Below are positions 1 to 4,996 of a stretch of 5,269 bases of DNA, one piece after another. The first letter of the stretch is position 1, and each line of letters begins with the position of its first letter. The notes beneath the pieces were generated by a model. That model made no database searches. It was not told the DNA's origin and saw only the letters and a program-made list of their open reading frames with translations. Origin of the DNA: Candidatus Woesearchaeota archaeon (lineage in GTDB: Archaea; Nanobdellota; Nanobdellia; Woesearchaeales; GW2011-AR4); assembly GCA_030751755.1 (NCBI GenBank), contig JASMFO010000025.1, positions 1 through 5,269 of the forward strand. Reading direction: 5' to 3'. Made by a program: the position numbers and the translations under genes.

Positions 1-279
1 TTTATTAATCTGAGCATAATGTTTTAAAGAAATATAATCTCCTTTTAGTTTTACAGTAATTAAATCAGAGCTTAAACAGTTAACGGCCCAAGCAACCTTT
101 TCTGGAGCCGCAACAGTAACCCAATCGCAACCGGACCTTAAAGCAGCCAAGCCAGCAAGGGCAACCGCCCCAACATATTCTTTAGAGCCTCCAATAATTA
201 AAACCCTGCCATTATCCCCCTTCTTGCTCGACTTCTTTCTTTTTGGCAGTTCGATGTCTTTTTTTGTTATATACTTCAT
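1..279 (-). CDS. nnrD: ADP/ATP-dependent NAD(P)H-hydrate dehydratase, N-terminal part (runs off the window)
   Basis: This is a partial gene. Only the first 93 codons are inside the window and the frame is open to the left edge. The family (YjeF C-terminal, ribokinase-like fold) uses ADP or ATP to dehydrate the S form of damaged NAD(P)H hydrate back to NAD(P)H in the cytoplasm. Visible signatures are a Lys-rich start, then KGDNGRVLIIGGS (residues 20-32), then Y-V-G-A followed by L-A-G-L-A-A-L-R-S-G (41-50), and V-T-V-A-A-P (54-59). This is the usual order of the glycine-rich first strand and helix of NnrD. The GxGD-type catalytic region lies outside the window. The ATG at 279 is the first start after the nnrE stop and gives the expected N-terminus. 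It lies 17 bases downstream of nnrE, with only a weak AAGGA-like Shine-Dalgarno and no TATA box between them. Co-transcription with nnrE, which supplies the matching epimerase, is therefore likely. Confidence 0.88.
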   Translation of the reverse strand, partial: MKYITKKDIELPKRKKSSKKGDNGRVLIIGGSKEYVGAVALAGLAALRSGCDWVTVAAPEKVAWAVNCLSSDLITVKLKGDYISLKHYAQINK

Positions 280-296
280 TTTATTATCCTTGTATT

Positions 297-908
297 CTAT
301 TTAGGAGGCATTGTTTTAATGCCGATATCGGCAATTATGGTTTTATCTTTATAGCCTTCTAAACCCTTCTTAATGTCATGCATAGTTATTATCAGATCCG
401 GCTCAAAAAACACATTTGCCTTCTCCCCAGTATCTGGATTGATGCCAGATGGCACATCAACACATACTTTATAGGTCTTGGATTTTCCAAGATTTGTTAT
501 TAATGTTGCCAAAGGGTCCTTTATTTCTCCATCAATTCCAATGCCGAAGATAGCATCGATTATTATATCATAATCAGAAAAATCTACTGCTTCTAAAGAA
601 AGAATTTGTATTTTTTCATTGTTTTCTATTTTTTTAAAATTTGCTAATGCCTCTTTTTTTAATTTAGAATCATCTCCAACAAACAAAACATCAACTTCTG
701 TATCATCAGCCAAGTATCTTGCAGCGACAAAACCATCCCCCCCATTATTTCCATGATAAGGTACAATAAGTATTCTTCTGTCTTTCAGGTCAAATTTTTC
801 CTTTAGAATATTATATATTGTTTTGCCAGCATTTTCCATTAAGACAATTCTTGGAATGCCGCAATTATCTTCCAAAGCCCTCATTTCTTGTGTAGATATC
901 ATTCTCAT
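297..908 (-). CDS. nnrE: NAD(P)H-hydrate epimerase
   Basis: NnrE interconverts the R and S forms of NAD(P)H hydrate so that the S-specific dehydratase (NnrD, next gene) can repair all of it. It is a cytoplasmic Rossmann-like YjeF N-terminal domain. Family signatures, numbered from the ATG at 908, are: an N-terminal helix with T-Q-E-M-R-A-L-E (6-13) and M-E-N-A-G (24-28); NNGGDG (54-59); DAIFGIG (118-124); DVPSGINPDTG (151-161), which carries the aspartate of the active and K+-binding region; and T-M-H-D-I-K-K-G-L (175-183). At 203 residues it is the size of a complete stand-alone epimerase, so epimerase and dehydratase are separate genes here rather than fused as in E. coli. Two in-frame ATGs compete, at 908 and 902. 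The TATA octamer is centred 22.5 bases before the first and 28.5 before the second. A leaderless start at 902, giving M-I-S-T-Q-E-M-R, fits the family and the local spacing about equally well or better. Confidence 0.93.
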   Translation of the reverse strand: MRMISTQEMRALEDNCGIPRIVLMENAGKTIYNILKEKFDLKDRRILIVPYHGNNGGDGFVAARYLADDTEVDVLFVGDDSKLKKEALANFKKIENNEKIQILSLEAVDFSDYDIIIDAIFGIGIDGEIKDPLATLITNLGKSKTYKVCVDVPSGINPDTGEKANVFFEPDLIITMHDIKKGLEGYKDKTIIADIGIKTMPPK

Positions 909-926
909 TAAGTCCTATCTTAAGTA

Positions 927-934
927 TTTATAAA
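927..934 (-). promoter_or_regulatory. TATA box of nnrE (nnrE-nnrD promoter)
   Basis: The palindromic octamer TTTATAAA lies in the 39-base gap between the ykgJ-like stop codon and nnrE. Its centre is 22.5 bases from the ATG at 908 and 28.5 bases from the ATG at 902. With the usual archaeal spacing of about 25-27 bases, transcription would begin at or just inside the first ATG, so translation is probably leaderless and may use 902. That this is a working promoter is an inference from sequence and position. Confidence 0.6.
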
Positions 935-947
935 AATTATTATTTAG

Positions 948-1739
948 TCAGTGTGTTTGCAAAAACTCTTCAATTTTCTGCTTAGCATCTAGATTATCAT
1001 CAAACCATTTAATCAATTCTTCTTTGCTGTCAATATAACCACTTTGCTCAAGAAAATCAGTAAAATCTATTTTTTCTGCGTTATTGAACCTTTTCAAGAA
1101 AAGATTGTAAGGATAATTTATAGCAGGCCTTAATTTTTTCTCTTTCATTAAGTTTATTATTGTTCTATTAATCCATTCAGTTATGTAATCAAACTGAACT
1201 GCATTTTCAAAAGAGCCGTCTGGAAATGCTTTTGAAAGGAATTTTACCACATCTTCATAGTTTTCTGGAATTGATGGCATTAATTCATTCATGCCGTCGC
1301 AAGTCCCAAACATATTATTTTTTGTTGGTTTGTCTCCAACATCAAGGAATGGGCCGCGGTTGAATGGAAATAATCTGCATATGTAAGCGCGTTTTGTGTA
1401 ATAAATTGCACATTTCTTGTCCCTTAAGAATGGACAAGCATCAGAATCCATAAAATAAGTTACGATGATTGCTTGGTTTGAATTTAAATCTAAAATTCCT
1501 CTTGAAGGAAAAATCCTACTATCAGTCTTCACTTCATCCTGCCATTTCCTGAAACGCGAAGCTTCCCAGTCCCACAAGGGAAAAGACATTTTTTCCATCG
1601 GAATTAACTGCACTAAAGGAAGTTTGCCATAAGCCATTTCCTCTATGAATTCGGAATCTTCCCTGGGCATCATTCCTCTGATATGGCTGCAGCATTTACC
1701 GCATTGATTGCATTGGAAAGTTTTTTCGATTTGGCTCAT
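948..1739 (-). CDS. YkgJ-family CxxCxxCC cysteine-cluster protein (putative zinc/iron-binding)
   Basis: This is a 263-residue protein of the YkgJ/CxxCxxCC family (PF03692 type), whose molecular function is not known; members are thought to bind zinc or iron. The signature C-N-Q-C-G-K-C-C is at residues 10-17. It is followed by four more cysteines at 102, 110, 121 and 147 in the family pattern C-P-F-L..K-C-A-I-Y..R-A-Y-I-C-R-L-F-P-F, giving eight cysteines that could make one or two metal sites. There is no signal peptide or membrane segment, so it should be cytoplasmic. The start was chosen at 1739: AGGTGA, a good match to the archaeal Shine-Dalgarno, lies 7 bases upstream, and the cysteine motif then sits close to the N-terminus as in relatives. 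In-frame ATGs at 1763 and 1757 would add eight or six residues but lack such a site. It has no obvious link to its NAD(P)H-repair or NFACT-R neighbours. Confidence 0.85.
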   Translation of the reverse strand: MSQIEKTFQCNQCGKCCSHIRGMMPREDSEFIEEMAYGKLPLVQLIPMEKMSFPLWDWEASRFRKWQDEVKTDSRIFPSRGILDLNSNQAIIVTYFMDSDACPFLRDKKCAIYYTKRAYICRLFPFNRGPFLDVGDKPTKNNMFGTCDGMNELMPSIPENYEDVVKFLSKAFPDGSFENAVQFDYITEWINRTIINLMKEKKLRPAINYPYNLFLKRFNNAEKIDFTDFLEQSGYIDSKEELIKWFDDNLDAKQKIEEFLQTH

Positions 1740-1746
1740 TCTGATT

Positions 1747-1752
1747 TCACCT
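1747..1752 (-). promoter_or_regulatory. Shine-Dalgarno site deciding the YkgJ-like start
   Basis: AGGTGA on the minus strand, 7 bases before the ATG at 1739, matches the core of the archaeal Shine-Dalgarno GGAGGTGATC. It supports 1739 over the in-frame ATGs at 1757 and 1763. Confidence 0.7.
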
Positions 1753-1770
1753 TTCATTTTCATGAAAACC

Positions 1771-1779
1771 TATTAAATA
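1771..1779 (-). promoter_or_regulatory. Candidate TATA box of the YkgJ-like gene
   Basis: TATTTAATA on the minus strand is centred 36 bases before the ATG at 1739. A start of transcription 25-27 bases downstream would fall near 1748-1750, inside the Shine-Dalgarno, so the leader would be only about ten bases. The surrounding sequence is so AT-rich that other TATA-like choices exist (for example around 1790-1799). Confidence 0.35.
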
Positions 1780-1787
1780 ATAATCAT

Positions 1788-1825
1788 AATTAAAATAATC
1801 TATTGAATAATTAAAATAATTATTG
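1788..1825. repeat. AT-rich imperfect tandem repeat at the end of the NFACT-R gene
   Basis: Two near-identical units, 1788-1805 (AATTAAAATAATCTATTG) and 1809-1825 (the same without the C), follow one another with a 21-base period. The second unit covers the last Gln codon and the stop of the NFACT-R gene. On the minus strand both give an ATTATTTTAATT tract just after the stop, which could act as a T-rich archaeal terminator or upstream promoter sequence for the YkgJ-like gene. It may also be plain low complexity. Confidence 0.5.
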
Positions 1826-2608
1826 TTTAAGACTAAATGTACCAGCAGGCAAAGCCCTAATTATCTCATCCAAACTCAAGCCCTTTCCTAATTTATAATT
1901 GATTTTCTTGGCAATAGAGCTTACTTTCTCGTCACCTTGCTTCAGGACAACGAACTTCTTGCAATTCTTCTTTACTGCTTCCAAAGGACCGGACATTATT
2001 GCTTTATCTTTTGTGATTCCTATAGCTAAATTTACCTTGTTTTCCATGTAATTGGTCTTGCCGTAAATCATGAATGCGCCTTTAGTCAGATATTCTCCGG
2101 ATTGTGCTTTCTTGCTTACTTGATCCGGCTTGACATAAAGGACTTCTGTCATCTGCAAACCAAGTTTCCAGACTCTTGAGAATGTGCAAGTTGCATCTGC
2201 TGCTTCTTTTATAGTAGATTCAGGAATTTTCTTGCCTTCGGATTTGATTACAAAAAAAGGGCTTCCAGCCATATCTGTATGCAGAACTAAATCATTAGCA
2301 TCAGTATGCTTCTTAATTACAATTTCATTAGAAGTAGCATCTCTGCCGCCTATAACAAGAAAACCTTTAGAACTTATGAACCATCTGAATTTCTCATACC
2401 ATTCCTTTTTTCTTTCAGGTACTTTGTTCTCATTCTCTTCTGCTGCTGATTTCTCTTTTTTTGTCTCAAGGTCTTTTAATTTCTTTATGCTTTGCTGCAA
2501 TGCATCTTCTGCACCCTTGATTTTCTTTTTCATCTTCTTGGCTTTCTCAAAATAATCAGATGCATTTTCCTCTATTGATTTGTTCAAGTCAAGAACTAAT
2601 CTTGCCAT
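1820..2608 (-). CDS. Stand-alone coiled-coil + NFACT-R (DUF814) protein, RQC-related
   Basis: This 262-residue protein matches the C-terminal half of archaeal NFACT proteins (RqcH/Rqc2/Tae2 family). Those proteins bind 50S-peptidyl-tRNA complexes in ribosome-associated quality control. Order of parts: V-L-D-L-N-K-S-I-E-E-N-A-S-D-Y-F (5-20), the family's lead-in; a charged, Lys-rich coiled coil (about 18-56); then NFACT-R with W-Y-E-K-F-R-W-F (70-77), G-F-L-V-I-G-G-R-D-A (82-91), V-S-K-K-A-Q-S-G-E-Y-L (164-174) and a final D-E-I-I-R-A-L-P-A-G (247-256). The NFACT-N and HhH domains that normally precede the coiled coil are absent, and full-length members are about twice this size. The usual D-x-H-G turn reads D112-M-A-G, so the His is replaced. 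The ATG at 2608 was chosen because a TTTATAAA box lies 27.5 bases upstream; an upstream in-frame TTG at 2626 would add six residues. Cytoplasmic and ribosome-linked by inference. Confidence 0.87.
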   Translation of the reverse strand: MARLVLDLNKSIEENASDYFEKAKKMKKKIKGAEDALQQSIKKLKDLETKKEKSAAEENENKVPERKKEWYEKFRWFISSKGFLVIGGRDATSNEIVIKKHTDANDLVLHTDMAGSPFFVIKSEGKKIPESTIKEAADATCTFSRVWKLGLQMTEVLYVKPDQVSKKAQSGEYLTKGAFMIYGKTNYMENKVNLAIGITKDKAIMSGPLEAVKKNCKKFVVLKQGDEKVSSIAKKINYKLGKGLSLDEIIRALPAGTFSLKQ

Positions 2609-2631
2609 TACTGTAATAATTATCAAAATAT

Positions 2632-2639
2632 TTTATAAA
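2632..2639 (-). promoter_or_regulatory. TATA box of the NFACT-R gene
   Basis: The octamer TTTATAAA is centred 27.5 bases before the ATG at 2608. That distance puts the transcription start on or next to the start codon, which implies a leaderless message and rules against the TTG at 2626. It lies in the 113-base divergent region shared with the first HIT gene, which has its own box 60 bases away. Confidence 0.65.
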
Positions 2640-2691
2640 TCTTTTCTATCTAAACTGTAAGATTCTAAATTCTCCGACAAAAACAACAATA

Positions 2692-2699
2692 TTTATAAA
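2692..2699 (+). promoter_or_regulatory. TATA box of the tandem HIT genes
   Basis: The octamer TTTATAAA is centred 26.5 bases before the ATG at 2722, so the message is probably leaderless. The AGGGAAG just before the ATG would then lie upstream of the transcription start and is unlikely to be a ribosome binding site. One promoter probably serves both HIT genes, since they are only three bases apart. Confidence 0.65.
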
Positions 2700-2721
2700 A
2701 ACCAAATCCAAGGGAAGTTAT

Positions 2722-3447
2722 ATGCCAGAACAGCAAGCACCAGCGCCACAGCAGCAGATGAGTCCTGAACAGATAAAGGCTTTGCAGGAAAAGATTAAGC
2801 AGATGTCTCCTGAAGAGTTAAAAGAGTTCCAGAAAAAGCAGTGTATTTTCTGCCAGATTATTGCTGGAAAAGTCCAGTCCAGAAAAGTATATGAAGATGA
2901 TGATGTAATTGCAATTCTTGATGTTAATCCAGCTAACCCAGGACATATTCTCATTATGCCCAGAGAGCATTATTCTATCATGCCCCAGATTCCTGATGAT
3001 GAAATAAGCCATATTTTCGCAGTTGCGAAGGCATTGTCTAATTCTTCCTTAAGGGCTTTAGAAGTGCAAGGCTCAAATATTATAGTAGCTAATGGAGTTG
3101 CTGCCGGCCAGCGCGCACAGCACTTCATGGCCCATTTAATACCAAGAAAAGAAAATGATGGAGTAAAGTTCCAAGTTCCTCAAAAAACAATTTCAGAAGA
3201 AGAATTGCAGGCGACAAGAAAAATATTGTCTGAGAGCTTAGGTGCAAAAGCAGAGGAAACGAAAGTTGTTCCAACACTGCTTAAAATGCCAAGGGAGAAA
3301 AAAGTGGTAGAAGCAAAGTTCAAGGAAAAAAAACAACATAAAAAGAAAAAACCAATCAAAAATAAAGAAACAAAAAAAGAAAAAAAGAGTGGAAGTGGAG
3401 AAAGCATAAATCTTGACGATATAGCAAAAGTTTTAGGACCTGGATAA
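2722..3447 (+). CDS. HIT-family protein 1, extended, with the catalytic histidine replaced (H-x-M-x-H)
   Basis: This 241-residue protein belongs to the histidine triad superfamily, small dimeric nucleotide hydrolases and transferases. Parts: a Gln/Pro-rich N-terminus (1-12); a twofold M-S-P-E repeat (13-27, 28-40) predicted helical; the HIT core (41-150); a helix; then a Lys-rich tail (about 199-222) and a short C-terminal S-I-N-L-D-D-I-A-K-V-L (228-238). In the core, C41-x-x-C44, H83 and H134 match the zinc ligands of Zn-type HIT proteins, and D-V-N-P-A-N-P-G-H and G-Q..I-P-R are typical. The triad, normally H-x-H-x-H, reads H134-F-M136-A-H138. The middle residue, which forms the nucleotidyl intermediate in active members, is Met. 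Hydrolase activity is therefore doubtful, though nucleotide binding may persist. The ATG at 2722 fits the TATA spacing; an ATG at 2758 would drop the Gln-rich head. It is followed after 3 bases by a paralog about 55% identical over the core (counted by hand, no gaps). Confidence 0.9.
   Translation: MPEQQAPAPQQQMSPEQIKALQEKIKQMSPEELKEFQKKQCIFCQIIAGKVQSRKVYEDDDVIAILDVNPANPGHILIMPREHYSIMPQIPDDEISHIFAVAKALSNSSLRALEVQGSNIIVANGVAAGQRAQHFMAHLIPRKENDGVKFQVPQKTISEEELQATRKILSESLGAKAEETKVVPTLLKMPREKKVVEAKFKEKKQHKKKKPIKNKETKKEKKSGSGESINLDDIAKVLGPG
2758..2841 (+). repeat. Twofold M-S-P-E helical repeat in the HIT 1 N-terminal extension
   Basis: Bases 2758-2802 encode M-S-P-E-Q-I-K-A-L-Q-E-K-I-K-Q and 2803-2841 encode M-S-P-E-E-L-K-E-F-Q-K-K-Q, leading straight into the CxxC of the HIT core. 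The two units are related in DNA and protein, so they look like an internal duplication. The second unit is two residues shorter. The second HIT gene has no counterpart. Confidence 0.6.
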
Positions 3448-3450
3448 AAA

Positions 3451-4008
3451 ATGAAAACAAGGGAAAGCTGTTTGATATGCCAGATTGTAGGGAATAAAGT
3501 TCCATCCTATAAAGTATATGAAGATGACTTAATCTTAGCAGTTGTAGATGTAAATGGAGCTAACCCCGGGCATTGTTTTGTGATTCCAAAAAACCATTAT
3601 CCTATTATTGAGCAAGTGCCTGACCAAGAGCTTGCAAATCTTTTTTCAGTTGCGAATAAAATTTCTTCTGCTATATTTGAAAATCTAAAAGTGCAGGGAA
3701 CAAATATATTTGTTGCTAACGGAATTCCAGCTGGCCAGACTGTAGCTCATTTCATGGTCAATGTTATACCAAGAAAAGAAAATGACGGAGTAAACCTCCA
3801 ATGGAAGACCAAACAGCTGACAGAAGAGGAAATGTCCACTGTTGAGCTTAAGCTTAAAGAGCAAATACAGAATGTTGGTGTTGGAAAGATTGAAAATGTA
3901 GAAAAGCCAAAAACAATACTTGAAAACGCAGAGATACAGCCGACACAATCAATTTCAGATGACGATGAAGAAGATTACATTTCTAAGCAGATGAAGAGGA
4001 TACCTTAG
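3451..4008 (+). CDS. HIT-family protein 2, triad further degraded (H-x-M-x-N)
   Basis: This 185-residue paralog begins three bases after the stop of HIT 1, with no Shine-Dalgarno, so it is probably translated by coupling. The core (residues 7-116) aligns to HIT 1 without gaps at about 60 of 110 identities (counted by eye). The zinc-site residues C7, C10, H49 and H100 are all kept, as are D-V-N-G-A-N-P-G-H (33-41) and V-I-P-R-K-E-N-D-G-V (105-114). The triad is H100-F-M102-V-N104, so both the nucleophilic and the third histidine are gone and normal HIT catalysis is not expected. There is no N-terminal extension. The C-terminal tail (about 117-185) ends in an acidic stretch S-D-D-D-E-E-D (169-175), opposite in charge to the Lys-rich tail of HIT 1. 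HIT proteins are dimers, so a HIT1-HIT2 heterodimer is plausible but inferred. The stop overlaps the convergent prepilin peptidase stop by four bases. Confidence 0.88.
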   Translation: MKTRESCLICQIVGNKVPSYKVYEDDLILAVVDVNGANPGHCFVIPKNHYPIIEQVPDQELANLFSVANKISSAIFENLKVQGTNIFVANGIPAGQTVAHFMVNVIPRKENDGVNLQWKTKQLTEEEMSTVELKLKEQIQNVGVGKIENVEKPKTILENAEIQPTQSISDDDEEDYISKQMKRIP

Positions 4009-4934
4009 ATAATCAAGAACACCAAATTACCATAAATCAAAGTAACGATATAAGCAACAAAAAAGCTTGGAACAAAAGGAATTCCTTCTTTGATCAATAT
4101 CTTCTTAATCTTGCCTCTTTTATAGAATTCTATCAATTTTTTAATATTCTTTTTCTCAATACCCAAATCCTTTGGTCCTGTAATAAATTTTCCGTTTACT
4201 TTAACATCCTTAGCAATCCAGTCTCCTTCAGTAAGCTTTTGTGGTTTGACATATTTTAGCATGCATGCATTTTCAACTGCTTTTATTGTGATCCAAAGAT
4301 AGAATGTTAATATTAAAACAACAGCAAGGTAGAATAACATCAACTTAATATATTTATCAGGAATAAAAATAGCGCTTAGTATTAAGAGCATAAACAAAAC
4401 AAATACTATCCTTTTCACCAATACAGTTTTTTTATTCTTTATTGATTTTTTAAATTCCTTGATGAATTTTTTCAGGTTCCTGAAAATCATGAAAATGCTC
4501 CATAGGATCCCATATAAAGCGCCTACAAGCATGGCATTGACTAAGAAAGCTGCAATAAAAAATTGTAGTATGGATATTAATGTAAGGCTTTTGGAAAAAA
4601 TATCTATTCCTATTAAAGCCCCTAAACCCATTATCATCTTGCTGTCTCCTCCGCCCCACTGTCCGAAGTAAAACATAAACCATGCAAGGGCAAAAAAGAT
4701 TGCAAATCCAATTATGCTGGAAACTATAAAATTTATATTAGAATAAATAACCGAAAAAATAAGATTTATTCCAAAACCTACGCCTATCAGTCCAATATTA
4801 ACCCAGTCCGGAACCTCTCTTGTCTTTATATCTGTGTAGGATCCTATTAACAAAACTAAAAATCCGATAGTATATGGAATAAGGATAGTCAGAGGTATAT
4901 TTGCAATAGGATAAATTAATGCAGCGATAGTCAT
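4005..4934 (-). CDS. Archaeal type IV prepilin / prearchaellin peptidase (A24, FlaK/PibD type)
   Basis: This 309-residue polytopic membrane aspartyl protease removes class III signal peptides from pilin- or archaellin-like precursors at the cytoplasmic face. The two catalytic aspartates are visible: D35 in S-Y-T-D-I-K-T-R-E-V-P-D-W (32-44) and D97 in G-G-G-D-S-K (94-99, the GxGD motif). Hydrophobic segments lie near 15-33, 46-64, 70-90, 100-115, 118-150, 173-191, 196-217 and 290-309. A soluble stretch (about 222-288) with L-T-E-G-D-W (234-239) and K-E-G-I-P-F-V-P (282-289) before the last helix matches the archaeal A24 C-terminal domain (Arc_PepC_II type). The ATG at 4934 is supported by a TATA octamer 26.5 bases upstream, implying a leaderless message. 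No archaellum or pilus genes are in the window, so its substrates must be encoded elsewhere. It overlaps HIT 2 tail-to-tail at TTAG (4005-4008). Confidence 0.92.
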   Translation of the reverse strand: MTIAALIYPIANIPLTILIPYTIGFLVLLIGSYTDIKTREVPDWVNIGLIGVGFGINLIFSVIYSNINFIVSSIIGFAIFFALAWFMFYFGQWGGGDSKMIMGLGALIGIDIFSKSLTLISILQFFIAAFLVNAMLVGALYGILWSIFMIFRNLKKFIKEFKKSIKNKKTVLVKRIVFVLFMLLILSAIFIPDKYIKLMLFYLAVVLILTFYLWITIKAVENACMLKYVKPQKLTEGDWIAKDVKVNGKFITGPKDLGIEKKNIKKLIEFYKRGKIKKILIKEGIPFVPSFFVAYIVTLIYGNLVFLII

Positions 4935-4956
4935 TTTAAAGCTTAAAACAATAATA

Positions 4957-4964
4957 TTTATAAA
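4957..4964. promoter_or_regulatory. Symmetric TATA box between the prepilin peptidase and the UppS-like ORF
   Basis: The perfect palindrome TTTATAAA sits in the 62-base divergent gap. On the minus strand its centre is 26.5 bases before the peptidase ATG (leaderless). On the plus strand it is 36.5 bases before the ATG at 4997, so transcription would begin near 4987, at the Shine-Dalgarno. No second TATA octamer is present, so one element may drive both directions. Bidirectional use is an inference. Confidence 0.55.
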
Positions 4965-4985
4965 AGTTATTACTAATACCTAATT

Positions 4986-4995
4986 GGGGGTTATC
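4986..4995 (+). promoter_or_regulatory. Shine-Dalgarno of the 62-codon UppS-like ORF
   Basis: GGGGGTTATC matches the archaeal Shine-Dalgarno GGAGGTGATC at 8 of 10 positions, and the third-position G can still wobble-pair. It ends one base before the ATG at 4997, with the G-run six bases upstream. It argues that the short ORF is or recently was translated. Confidence 0.6.
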
Positions 4996-4996
4996 A

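Noticed and set aside
2184..2555. Plus-strand open frame of 123 codons
   Set aside because: It lies entirely opposite the NFACT-R gene, is a Ser/Phe-rich translation of Lys-rich antisense DNA, and has no family motifs.
2609..2721. HIT pair plus divergent NFACT-R as one new ribosome-rescue system
   Set aside because: The only link is a shared intergenic region with two separate TATA boxes 60 bases apart. Divergence alone is weak evidence, and it would need conserved synteny across genomes.
2718..3012. Two minus-strand open frames opposite the start of HIT 1
   Set aside because: They are antisense shadows of a well-supported HIT gene with no recognisable motif or promoter.
3325..3390. Poly-A runs in the HIT 1 tail as a possible programmed frameshift into HIT 2
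   Set aside because: The zero frame continues cleanly to a TAA and HIT 2 has its own ATG three bases later. The runs are explained by consecutive Lys codons.
3180..3948. Minus-strand open frames opposite the HIT 1 tail and HIT 2
   Set aside because: The first is a Phe/Ser-rich reflection of the Lys-rich tail and the second an antisense shadow; neither has start signals.
4135..4160. T-rich stretch after HIT 2 as a transcription terminator
   Set aside because: It is coding Lys/Asn sequence of the opposing peptidase gene with short T-runs only, so it is not distinguishable from background in this AT-rich DNA.
4450..4683. Open frames on both strands within the prepilin peptidase gene
   Set aside because: They overlap the membrane-protein core carrying the GGGD catalytic motif, which is clearly the real frame.
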